NCBI RefSeq assembly: GCF_937921625.1 | Contig: NZ_CAKZTI010000028.1 | Span: 25,692-89,691, forward strand | Direction of reading: 5' to 3' | From: an uncultured Campylobacter sp. | GTDB lineage: Bacteria; Campylobacterota; Campylobacteria; Campylobacterales; Campylobacteraceae | Length of the DNA stretch: 64,000 bases | Notes under the pieces: generated by a model | Told to the model about the DNA's origin: nothing | Databases searched by the model: none | The model's input: the letters and a program-made list of their open reading frames with translations, nothing else | Made by a program: the position numbers and the translations under genes | In this document: in pieces, positions 34,682 through 42,606 of the stretch | How positions within the stretch are numbered: the stretch's first letter is position 1 | How the letters are laid out: each line of letters starts with the position of its first letter

Positions 34682-35907
34682 TGCAAAATCGAAGCAAGCT
34701 AAGACCGTTTTTCGAAAACATCGAGTACGAGCGCGAGGGCGCGAATATGATCTTAAATTTCGGTCCGCAGCATCCAAGCGCGCACGGCCAGCTAAAGCTA
34801 GTGCTGGAGCTTGACGGCGAGCGCATCGTGCGTGCGCGCCCGGGCGTAGGCTATATGCACCGAGGCATCGAAAAGATGGCAGAAAATATGATCTACGCGG
34901 AATTCGTCCCTGTAACAGACCGCATCGATTACATCGCATCGGGTTCGAACAACTACGGCTTTTGCGCCGCGGTCGAGAAGCTCTGTGGCATCGAAGTGCC
35001 GCGCCGCGCACAGATCATCCGCACGATCTTGCTGGAGCTTAATCGCATCAGCTCGCACCTTCTGTTTTTGGGGACGCACGCGCTTGATATCGGTGCGATG
35101 ACGGTATTTCTCTACTGTTTTCGCTCGCGCGAATACATACTTGATCTCATAGAAAAATACTGCGGCGCGCGCCTTACGCACAATAATATCAAAATCGGCG
35201 GCGTCTTTTTGGATCTGCCTAACGGCTGGTTAGAAGAGATGTTGAAATTCTGCGACGAATTCCCGAGCGACATTAAAGAATTTGAAGATATGCTCGATAC
35301 CAATAGAATTTGGCTGATGCGAACCGAGGGCGTGGGCGTTATCTCGCACGAAGATGCCCTTAGCTGCGGCTGTAGCGGAGTAACGCTACGCGCTAGCGGG
35401 CATGCGTGGGATATCCGAAAAGAGGAGCCCTATCTCATCTACGACGAGCTTGATTTTGACGTGCCGTATGCGAGCGAGGGCGATTGCTACGCGCGCTATA
35501 AGTGTTATATGGCGGAGATGCGCGAGAGCCTTAAAATTTTGCGCCAGTGCGCGAAACATTATCCGCTGAGCGATCCGCAAATTTTAGCGATCAATCCCGC
35601 TTACGTAAATCCTAGCAAAGAGCAGATCATGACGCAAAACTACTCGCTGATGCAGCATTTTGTGTTAGTCACTCAGGGTTTGCGCCCGCCCGTGGGCGAA
35701 ATTTACGCCGCGAGCGAGAGTCCTAAGGGCGAGCTTGGATTTTATATCCGCTCGATGGGCGAAAGCCGCCCGTACCGCCTTAAGATCCGCACGCCGAGCT
35801 TTTGGCATTGCGCGGTCTATGAGGAAATTTTACCCGGGCAGTATCTTGCCGACGCCGCGGCGATCATCGGCAGCACTAATATTATCTTAGGCGAGGTGGA
35901 TCGATGA
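34681..35907 (+). CDS. nuoD: Complex I subunit NuoD (quinone site)
   Basis: 408 aa 49-kDa subunit; forms the quinone pocket with NuoB. NFGPQHPSAHGQLKLVLEL at about residues 25-43 includes the conserved quinone-site His, and GYMHRGIEKMAE follows. It starts on the last base of nuoC and overlaps the next gene by four bases. Confidence 0.95.
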   Translation: MQNRSKLRPFFENIEYEREGANMILNFGPQHPSAHGQLKLVLELDGERIVRARPGVGYMHRGIEKMAENMIYAEFVPVTDRIDYIASGSNNYGFCAAVEKLCGIEVPRRAQIIRTILLELNRISSHLLFLGTHALDIGAMTVFLYCFRSREYILDLIEKYCGARLTHNNIKIGGVFLDLPNGWLEEMLKFCDEFPSDIKEFEDMLDTNRIWLMRTEGVGVISHEDALSCGCSGVTLRASGHAWDIRKEEPYLIYDELDFDVPYASEGDCYARYKCYMAEMRESLKILRQCAKHYPLSDPQILAINPAYVNPSKEQIMTQNYSLMQHFVLVTQGLRPPVGEIYAASESPKGELGFYIRSMGESRPYRLKIRTPSFWHCAVYEEILPGQYLADAAAIIGSTNIILGEVDR

Positions 35908-36134
35908 AACGCTACGATTTGAGGCATCTGGGCGATAAATTTTTAAACCGCATGGGCGAAATTTTAAAAAATTCCGCTCGCGGCGAAACGATGATCTTTA
36001 TGTTTGAGATGGGCGATTTCAGCGCGGTTCAAAAAAGCGCAGATCTGGTGGAGGGGCTAAATTCCACGCTTTTAAGCTCGATTCGTTATAACCAAGTCGA
36101 TTGGATGGTCGTCGCCAAAAAGGGGAGAGGATGA
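35904..36134 (+). CDS. Small NuoE-position protein of the Campylobacter-type complex I
   Basis: 76 aa occupying the nuoE position but unrelated to the [2Fe-2S] protein NuoE: no Cys is present. Campylobacter complex I lacks NuoE/NuoF and has two small proteins here (from memory the C. jejuni Cj1575c/Cj1574c pair); there the enzyme takes electrons from flavodoxin rather than NADH. The sequence, with GDKFLNRMGEIL and IRYNQVDWMVVAKKG, is consistent with that small protein. It overlaps the next gene by four bases. Confidence 0.85.
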   Translation: MKRYDLRHLGDKFLNRMGEILKNSARGETMIFMFEMGDFSAVQKSADLVEGLNSTLLSSIRYNQVDWMVVAKKGRG

Positions 36135-36838
36135 AAATTCTAAATTTTGCGTCGCTGCTTAGCCTTCAAAATCCCGCGCTCGCAGCCAGTTTTCAGAGCG
36201 CTGAAATTTTAAGCGTATCACCGCTGCAAGACCCGCATCTTCCGGGCGAGCTGATAAAATGCGAGATCGGCGCGCAAAGCTTCGTGCTGGCGCTAATCTG
36301 CGCTAGTTTTTGCGACGAGCAATATTTTGCGGATCTGGATCTGGAGTATCTAAGCGGCGAAAGCAGCGTGGGCGAGGAGGAGATCGAGCAGATCGCGGAG
36401 TTTTTGCAAAGCGGCTGCGACGCGCTTTTGATCGACGATGCGCTTATTAAAACTCATCCAGACGCCGAGAATATCAAAGCCTTTCTATCTCTCATAGCGG
36501 CGAAGTTCTGGGTTAAAATTTTAAATTTAGGCGGCGAGCAAGCGGACTTGGGCGCACAAGAGCGGGCAAATTTAAGGCCCCTTAAAGAGCCTGAGAATTT
36601 CGACGGCGCCGTGGTTTTCAAACACGATGCGGACGAGCGGCTCATCGGCGGAAGGTATTTTTGCATGGTCGCAAAGATCAAGGGCGGCGATCGCGTCCGC
36701 ATCAAAACGCCGCACTTAAATTTAGAAAAAGAATTTATTTTGGATGAGGAGCTAAAGGGCACGATCGCGCTTTTGGGCTCGGGCGGGCAGGGCTTTGGCG
36801 GTTATAATTTCGAACTAGCCGAAATTTCTAAGGTTTAA
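36131..36838 (+). CDS. NuoF-position protein of the Campylobacter-type complex I
   Basis: 235 aa, in the nuoF position but without FMN- or NADH-binding glycine motifs or the NuoF cluster Cys. The ATG at 36131 follows AGGGGAGAGG and overlaps the previous stop; a start 30 bases upstream is rejected. The C-terminal third (RYFCMVAKIKGGDRVRI, KEFILDEELKGTIALL) is beta-rich. By analogy with C. jejuni it helps couple the complex to flavodoxin. It ends one base before nuoG. Confidence 0.85.
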   Translation: MKILNFASLLSLQNPALAASFQSAEILSVSPLQDPHLPGELIKCEIGAQSFVLALICASFCDEQYFADLDLEYLSGESSVGEEEIEQIAEFLQSGCDALLIDDALIKTHPDAENIKAFLSLIAAKFWVKILNLGGEQADLGAQERANLRPLKEPENFDGAVVFKHDADERLIGGRYFCMVAKIKGGDRVRIKTPHLNLEKEFILDEELKGTIALLGSGGQGFGGYNFELAEISKV

Positions 36839-36839
36839 A

Positions 36840-39545
36840 ATGGCAAAGATCACGATCGACGGTAAAGCTTGCGAGTGCGACGAGGGCGAGTACATCTTGC
36901 AGGTCGCGCGTCGCTGCGGCGTTTTTATCCCTGCGCTTTGTTATCTAAGCGGCGGTACGCCGACGCTCGCATGCAGGCTTTGTATGGTCGAAGCGGACGG
37001 CAAGCGCGTCTATAGCTGCAACGCCAAAGCCAAGGACGGCATGGTCGTTTACAGCCGCAGCCCCGAGATCGACGCCGAGCGCGAGGCGATCACACAGGTT
37101 TATTGTATCAACCATCCGATGGCGTGCGGGGTTTGCGATCAAAGCGGCGAGTGCGAGCTTCAAAATTTAGCCCATCTGATGCGCACAAATGCTCAAAGCT
37201 ACGCTATCCGCGATACGGCGCGCGAGGTGCAGGATTGGGGATATTTGAGCTACGATCCTAGCCTTTGCATCGTTTGCGAGCGCTGTATTACCGCCGCGAA
37301 AGACCGCTTGGGCGTAGATGCGTTTAAGCTCGTTCCGCGCGGCGGAGACGCGCCGAGTAAGGAGCAAAAGGACGCGATGCCCAAAGACGCCTACGCCGTA
37401 TGGAACAAGCTGCAAAAAAGTCTAATCGCGCGGGTAAATGAAAATGATGATTGCGTAAACTACGGCGAGAGCGCGGCCGTCTGCCCGACGGGGGCTCTGG
37501 TAGAGCGCGCGTTTAAATACGTCTCAAACGCCTGGGAGCTGCGCCAAATCCCCGCTTCCAACCCGCACAGCAGCGACTGCGAACTGCTTTATTACGAGAT
37601 CAAGCGCCGCGGCATAGGCGAGCCGCGTGAAAAAATTTATCGCGTTAGTAGCGACATAAATTTTAGCGTCCTACATGCCGCAGCGCGCTTCGGCTGGGAT
37701 TTTTCAAACGAGCGAGCGAGCAAAAACGAAGCGGTTTTTAGCCGTATCGTGCGCGGCATCGAGGACGGCGAGATCAAAAATATCAAATTTAATAGCTTCA
37801 TCACTAACGAAGAAGCGCGGATTTTAGAGCTTTTGCGGCAAAAATTTAAGCTCGCTCTGATCAACGACGAAGCACTTGCGTATCAAAAATTCCTGCGCGA
37901 ATTTTCAAAGCTTAGTGGCACGAAATTTTATAATGCGGATTCGCAGACGATTAAAAATAGCGATTTCATCGTAGTTTGCGGCACATTTTTACGCAGCGAC
38001 GCTCCAAATCTAGGCTATGCGGTAAACAGCGCCTGCAAGCTAAATAAGGCAAGCGGGATCTATTTTCATCCGTTTTGCGACGAGGGCATTAAGGGTTTTG
38101 GCAAAAATTTTATCCATCAGCCGCACGCTGCGGGCTTGGAGGCACAGATCCTGCTTTGGATCTTGCAAAAGTTCGGGCGCGATCTACCTGGGTGGCTGGA
38201 TGCGAAACTCGCGGCGGAATTTAAAATTTCGCGCGCCGCGGCGAAGGAAAATTTAGACAAGAAATCTGCGGGTTCGCAAAATCCTGAGAATTCTGCGGAG
38301 GCAAATGGCGCCGAGAATGTTGCGAGTGAGAGCGGTGCCGAAAATTCCGCAAGCGCGGACGGCGCTGAAAATTCCGCAAAAAATTCTGCGCAGAATTCCG
38401 AAAATGTTACGGAAAGTAAAATTTCAAATTTTGCCCGCGCGCTTGGTCTGGATGAGCAAAAAATAGATGAAATTTTGGCTAAAAAGGAGCATTTTTCGCT
38501 CATCATCGGCGAGGATTTTATCCGAACGCCAAATAGCGCTATGCTCGCGCGCCTGGCGGGTTTGGTGCAGCGCTACACGCCATTTAAAGTACTAGTGGTG
38601 CCGCCGCGCACGAATAGCCTTGGCGTCGCACTCATCTGTGAACTTAGCGCGCAAATGAGCGCTGGTGAGACGCTAGGCTATAACGAAGCGGGTGATATAA
38701 GCTTCGGCGTGCTGGAGGCCGATCTGGACGCGCCTAGCTTGGTGCAGCAGGAGGGCACGTTTACGAACTACGACAAGCGCGTAGTGCCTACCAATGCGGC
38801 GCTTGATTATAGTGGATATGAGCTAAACGATATCGCCTGTGCGCTGGGAGTTTGCGCGGAACACGCGATCAGCTATACGCCGAGTTTGGGCGCGGATTTT
38901 GAGCCGGTTAAATTTGACGATTTAGAAAATTTCTACGACAACGGCGGCGCAAACCACCGCGGATATGGGCTGCGAAACAAGGAGCTCGCCGCGAGCGAGG
39001 AGGAGTTTGAAATTTCGCTTTCAGCGCCGATTAGCGCGGGCGCGGGCGAAATTTTAATCTATGAGGCAAATCCGCTGCATCAATTCAATAAATTTAGCGG
39101 CGCAAGCAGCGGACTGGGCGAAGCGGGCGCGCTGTATCTAAGCCCTAGTATCGCCGAAAACTTGGGCGTGAGCGCAGGCGACGTCGTTAAAATTTACCAA
39201 GCAGACGGCGCGGGCCATGATGAAAAAACTAGCTGCGCGCGTAAAACGGGCGCCGCTGATAATGAAAGCGACAAAAGCGGCGCTAGTCGTGCTAAAAAAA
39301 CGGATCGCGCAAGCGGCGCGCATAAAGCCGATACTGCCGGTAATGAAAATAGCGAAAGCGGCGCAGAGGGGCTCGTAAGCTTAAACCGCGAAATCATCGC
39401 TAGCGTAAAGATCGATCCAGGCTTTAGCGGGGCGTATCTGCCGTATTTTGACGAGAAGCTGCGCGGCGAGATATTTTTCAAAACCTCGCGCTATGCAAGC
39501 GTGAAAATCGAGAAAATTTCAAATTCCAAAGGAGAGGGCAGATGA
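36840..39545 (+). CDS. nuoG: Complex I subunit NuoG with two low-complexity inserts
   Basis: 901 aa, peripheral-arm electron-transfer subunit; longer than the roughly 820 aa I recall for C. jejuni. The N-terminal ferredoxin domain (CRLCMVEADG, NHPMACGVCDQSGECELQ) and the 4Fe-4S motif CIVCERC lie before a molybdopterin-oxidoreductase-like body. Two segments look inserted: about residues 473-526 (NPENSAEANGAE-type repeats, rich in AATTC words) and about 788-845 (DKSGASRAKKT-type, Gly/Ala/Ser/Lys-rich). Both are loop-like and avoid cluster ligands. The stop overlaps nuoH by four bases. Confidence 0.93.
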   Translation: MAKITIDGKACECDEGEYILQVARRCGVFIPALCYLSGGTPTLACRLCMVEADGKRVYSCNAKAKDGMVVYSRSPEIDAEREAITQVYCINHPMACGVCDQSGECELQNLAHLMRTNAQSYAIRDTAREVQDWGYLSYDPSLCIVCERCITAAKDRLGVDAFKLVPRGGDAPSKEQKDAMPKDAYAVWNKLQKSLIARVNENDDCVNYGESAAVCPTGALVERAFKYVSNAWELRQIPASNPHSSDCELLYYEIKRRGIGEPREKIYRVSSDINFSVLHAAARFGWDFSNERASKNEAVFSRIVRGIEDGEIKNIKFNSFITNEEARILELLRQKFKLALINDEALAYQKFLREFSKLSGTKFYNADSQTIKNSDFIVVCGTFLRSDAPNLGYAVNSACKLNKASGIYFHPFCDEGIKGFGKNFIHQPHAAGLEAQILLWILQKFGRDLPGWLDAKLAAEFKISRAAAKENLDKKSAGSQNPENSAEANGAENVASESGAENSASADGAENSAKNSAQNSENVTESKISNFARALGLDEQKIDEILAKKEHFSLIIGEDFIRTPNSAMLARLAGLVQRYTPFKVLVVPPRTNSLGVALICELSAQMSAGETLGYNEAGDISFGVLEADLDAPSLVQQEGTFTNYDKRVVPTNAALDYSGYELNDIACALGVCAEHAISYTPSLGADFEPVKFDDLENFYDNGGANHRGYGLRNKELAASEEEFEISLSAPISAGAGEILIYEANPLHQFNKFSGASSGLGEAGALYLSPSIAENLGVSAGDVVKIYQADGAGHDEKTSCARKTGAADNESDKSGASRAKKTDRASGAHKADTAGNENSESGAEGLVSLNREIIASVKIDPGFSGAYLPYFDEKLRGEIFFKTSRYASVKIEKISNSKGEGR

Positions 39546-40537
39546 GCGATAGTGCATTTTATTTCGTAGCTACCGTCTTAAAGGCGCTCGTGATTTTAGC
39601 CGTCATCGCGCTACTCTCGGGGCTTGCAACCTATGCCGAGCGTAAGGTGCTTGCCTTTATGCAGCGCAGGATCGGACCCTCTATGGTCGGGCCTGCGGGG
39701 CTTTTGCAGGTGGGCGCTGATATGATAAAGCTTTTTACTAAAGAGGACGCGATCCCTGCGCGGGCGAATAAGCTTCTTTTTAAAATCGCGCCGATAATCT
39801 CTGCTACGGGCGCTTTCGTGGCGCTTTCGGTAGTGCCGCTGCTGCCGGAGTTTACGATCGGCGGGCGGACGATACAGCCGATTTTAAGCGATATAAATGT
39901 GGGAATTTTATTTTTGCTCGGAGCTAGCGGTACCTGCGTTTATGGTCTATTGATCGGAGGGCTTGCAAGCTACAATAAATGGGGCACGATAGGCGCGTTT
40001 CGTGCGTTTTTGCAGATCACCTGCTTTGAGGTGATAAATGGTCTTAGCCTGATCCCTATCGTGATGATCACGGGCTCGCTATCTCTCATCGACATCGTAA
40101 GCGCGCAAAGCGGCGGCATTGATAAGTGGTTTATCTGGAAAGAGCCCGTCTGCTTTGCGCTCTTTCTCATCGCAGCCTTTGTAGAGTGCAACCGCACGCC
40201 GCTATGCCTTACCGAAAACGAAACCGAGATCGTAGCGGGCGCGGGTACGGCGTATTCGGGAATGCGCTGGGGTATGTTTTTTATCGGCGAATACGCCAAT
40301 ATCATAACCTACTCCGTCGTTACGACGCTGCTATTTTTGGGCGGATTCAACGCGTTTTGGTTTATCCCCGGCGGCGTTATGATGGTGTTAAAATCAAGCC
40401 TCGTGTTTTTCTGCTTCCTATGGGCGCGCGCGGCGTGGCCGCATCTACGCCCCGATCAGCTGATGGGGCTTTGCTGGAAAGTCTGCATGCCGTTAGCTCT
40501 TGCTTGCGTGCTAATTACCGCGCTAGCGATCGTTTAA
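39542..40537 (+). CDS. nuoH: Complex I subunit NuoH
   Basis: 331 aa, eight or so membrane helices; links the membrane and peripheral arms and lines the quinone entry. YAERKVLAFMQRRIGP and the conserved loop ETEIVAGAGTAYSGM are clear. It overlaps nuoG by four bases; AGGAGG after its stop serves nuoI. Confidence 0.95.
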   Translation: MSDSAFYFVATVLKALVILAVIALLSGLATYAERKVLAFMQRRIGPSMVGPAGLLQVGADMIKLFTKEDAIPARANKLLFKIAPIISATGAFVALSVVPLLPEFTIGGRTIQPILSDINVGILFLLGASGTCVYGLLIGGLASYNKWGTIGAFRAFLQITCFEVINGLSLIPIVMITGSLSLIDIVSAQSGGIDKWFIWKEPVCFALFLIAAFVECNRTPLCLTENETEIVAGAGTAYSGMRWGMFFIGEYANIITYSVVTTLLFLGGFNAFWFIPGGVMMVLKSSLVFFCFLWARAAWPHLRPDQLMGLCWKVCMPLALACVLITALAIV

Positions 40538-40548
40538 GGAGGATTGCG

Positions 40549-41757
40549 ATGGCAAGATACGCCCAGATCGATAAACGAGCCCCTATTAACTCAGGCGGCG
40601 ATAAGCTTCGTAGATTTCTAACCCGCACCTTTCGCGGCGAGCTTTTCGTGGGGCTGTGGGTGGTTCTAAAAAATATGTTTAAGCGCGGCGGCTCGCATAC
40701 GCTTCGGTATCCTATGGAAAAATTTGTCATGCCGCCTAGATACCGCGGCGTGCACAAGCTTATGCGCCTGCTTGAAAGCGGCAGCGAACGCTGCATCGGA
40801 TGCGGTTTGTGCGAGAAGATCTGCGTGGCGAACTGCATCGCGATGGAGACCAGCCTCGGCAGCGACGGTCGCAAAAAGGTAGATAACTACTCGATAAATT
40901 TAGGGCGCTGCGTCTATTGCGGGCTCTGCGCGGACGTCTGCCCCGAGATCGCTATCGTGCACGGTTGCGAATACGAGCTTGCGAGCGAACAGCGAGCCTA
41001 CTACGGCTTCAAAGAGGATCTTTTGATTCGCGGCGAAAATTTATGCTTAAACGGCGCGGCACAGGAGTTTGCGGGCTACGGCAGCCTGGATGAAAACGCG
41101 GGCGCGCGGATCAAGATGACGCCGAATGCCTATATAAAAAGCGACGCCGCAAGCGACGAGCCAAGCTTAAAGAGCGCGGGTTCAAATTTAAAAAGCAGCG
41201 CCGTGGAAAGCTCCAAAAAAGAGGGCGCCGCTAGCGATAAAATTCTATTTTCAGGCGCGGGCTTAAGCGGCGAAATTTTAGCCGAGCGGCAAGACGTCGG
41301 GCGGGCAAGCTTAAAGGAAAACTCCGCCGCGGACGCCGAAAATTCTAAAGAAAATTCCGTTACGGACGCTCAAAATTCCGCGCCTGATTCGCAGCGAAAT
41401 TCTAAAGGAAATTCTACCTCGCAAAGCACCGGCGATTCCGCTACGGATAGTATAAATTTGGCGGAGAATTCTAAAGAAAATTTTGCTCCGCAGAGCGCCG
41501 AAGATTCCGCCGCTCAAAGTAAAAATTTTAAAGAGAATTCGGTTGCGCCGCACGTCGAGAATTCCACGGGCGGTCTTGCTACGAACGACGATTCCGTGGA
41601 AAATTCTAAAGAAAATTCCGCCATGCAAGACTCGGGGAGTTCCGCCGCGCGAGGTAAAAAATCTAAGGCAAATTCCAAAAAGAATTCTACCGCGGACGCT
41701 GAGAATTCTACGCAAAGTTCCGCGCCGGATTCCTCAGCGCAGGGGGAAGAGCAATGA
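40549..41757 (+). CDS. nuoI: Complex I subunit NuoI with a repetitive C-terminal extension of about 200 residues
   Basis: 402 aa from the ATG at 40549 after AAGGAGG; a longer frame from 40126 lies inside nuoH and is rejected. The core (to about residue 195) has both 4Fe-4S motifs, Cys82/85/88/92 and Cys121/124/127/131, for clusters N6a and N6b. The family usually ends near 160-215 aa. The remaining half is disordered-looking and repeats ENSKEN, ENSV and NSKGNS peptides. DNA 41340-41707 holds 16 RAATTY hexamers by my count. The frame stays open throughout and ends by overlapping nuoJ by four bases, so it is translated, not a frameshift. Confidence 0.93.
   Translation: MARYAQIDKRAPINSGGDKLRRFLTRTFRGELFVGLWVVLKNMFKRGGSHTLRYPMEKFVMPPRYRGVHKLMRLLESGSERCIGCGLCEKICVANCIAMETSLGSDGRKKVDNYSINLGRCVYCGLCADVCPEIAIVHGCEYELASEQRAYYGFKEDLLIRGENLCLNGAAQEFAGYGSLDENAGARIKMTPNAYIKSDAASDEPSLKSAGSNLKSSAVESSKKEGAASDKILFSGAGLSGEILAERQDVGRASLKENSAADAENSKENSVTDAQNSAPDSQRNSKGNSTSQSTGDSATDSINLAENSKENFAPQSAEDSAAQSKNFKENSVAPHVENSTGGLATNDDSVENSKENSAMQDSGSSAARGKKSKANSKKNSTADAENSTQSSAPDSSAQGEEQ
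41340..41707. repeat. Dense RAATTY array (AAATTC/GAATTC/AAATTT) within the nuoI tail
   Basis: Degenerate repeat built from GAAAATTC(C/T) and GAGAATTC(C/T), with pairs such as AAATTCTAAAGAAAATTCC at about 41340, 41587. All AATTC occurrences counted fit RAATTY. 16 sites in 368 bp against less than one expected by chance for four hexamers. Confidence 0.8.
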
Positions 41758-42281
41758 TACAAACGCTTGCATTTTATTTTTTCAGCGCGGTTTGCCTGGC
41801 GCTTTTCGGCATCAGCGTTTTTAGCAAAAACGTCCTTTACGCCCTTAGCGCGCTGGCCGGCGGCATGGTCTTTATGAGCGGATTTTTCTTCTTGCTGGAT
41901 GCGGAGTTTTTGGGCGTAGTGCAGATCATAGTCTACACTGGCGCCGTGATCGTGCTTTACGGCTTTGCGCTGATGTTTTTGGGCGCGGATAAAAACGTAA
42001 GCGAGCCGAAAAAGGGGGCAAGGCTATTTTTCGCGCTTAGCGGCGTGATCGCATTTTTGCTCGTGATTATCGTGCTTAGCGCGGTGGTTGCAAACAACGT
42101 AGAAACGCTTAAAATTTTAAACACCGACGATACCGAGGCGCTTGGGATGATTATCTTTACGAAATATCTGGCGATTTTCGAGCTTGCCGCCGTGATGCTG
42201 CTCGTGGCGATGATCTGCGCTATCGTGCTTGCGCATAAGCAGATGGACGCGAGCCTGAGCTATGAAGAGAGCGAGGGATAA
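41754..42281 (+). CDS. nuoJ: Complex I subunit NuoJ
   Basis: 175 aa, five membrane helices of the membrane arm. VVQIIVYTGAVIVLYGFALMF (in part) is the helix-3 signature with the pi-bulge region. It overlaps nuoI by four bases; nuoK follows one base after its stop. Confidence 0.93.
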   Translation: MIQTLAFYFFSAVCLALFGISVFSKNVLYALSALAGGMVFMSGFFFLLDAEFLGVVQIIVYTGAVIVLYGFALMFLGADKNVSEPKKGARLFFALSGVIAFLLVIIVLSAVVANNVETLKILNTDDTEALGMIIFTKYLAIFELAAVMLLVAMICAIVLAHKQMDASLSYEESEG

Positions 42282-42282
42282 A

Positions 42283-42606
42283 ATGGGTCTAAATCATTAT
42301 CTGATCGTCGCTGCGATGATGTTTGGGCTCGGGCTTGCGGGTATGATGAAGCGAAGAAATTTGATAATGCTCTTTTTTTCGAGCGAAATTTTATTAAACG
42401 CCGCAAATTTAGCCCTCGTCGCCGTGGCGAAATTTTACGACAATATAAACGGCGAAATTTTTGCGCTTTTCATCGTAGCGATCGCCGCGAGCGAGATGGC
42501 CGTGGGGTTAGGGCTGCTCATCTTGTGGTATAAGAAAACGGGCAGCATCGAACTTGACAGCTTCGTAAATTTTAAAAATCCTTCTAAGGACGGGTCTGAT
42601 GCTTGA
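42283..42606 (+). CDS. nuoK: Complex I subunit NuoK
   Basis: 107 aa, three helices. The ATG at 42283 is directly after the nuoJ stop; a start seven codons earlier inside nuoJ is rejected. The buried Glu residues of the proton path are in FSSEILLNAANLALVA and ASEMAVGLGLLI. It overlaps nuoL by eight bases. Confidence 0.94.
   Translation: MGLNHYLIVAAMMFGLGLAGMMKRRNLIMLFFSSEILLNAANLALVAVAKFYDNINGEIFALFIVAIAASEMAVGLGLLILWYKKTGSIELDSFVNFKNPSKDGSDA

Noticed and set aside
40126..40548. Long upstream extension of the nuoI frame (to 543 aa)
   Set aside because: It lies inside nuoH in another frame; AAGGAGG directly precedes the ATG at 40549, where NuoI homology begins.
41281..41757. nuoI tail as a frameshift artefact
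   Set aside because: The frame is open throughout, composition is consistently hydrophilic and it ends in a normal ATGA overlap with nuoJ.
40126..41824. Other open frames antisense or shifted in the nuo operon
   Set aside because: Their products are Arg/Ser/Ala-rich or repeat-derived, have no ribosome sites and overlap clearly conserved genes.
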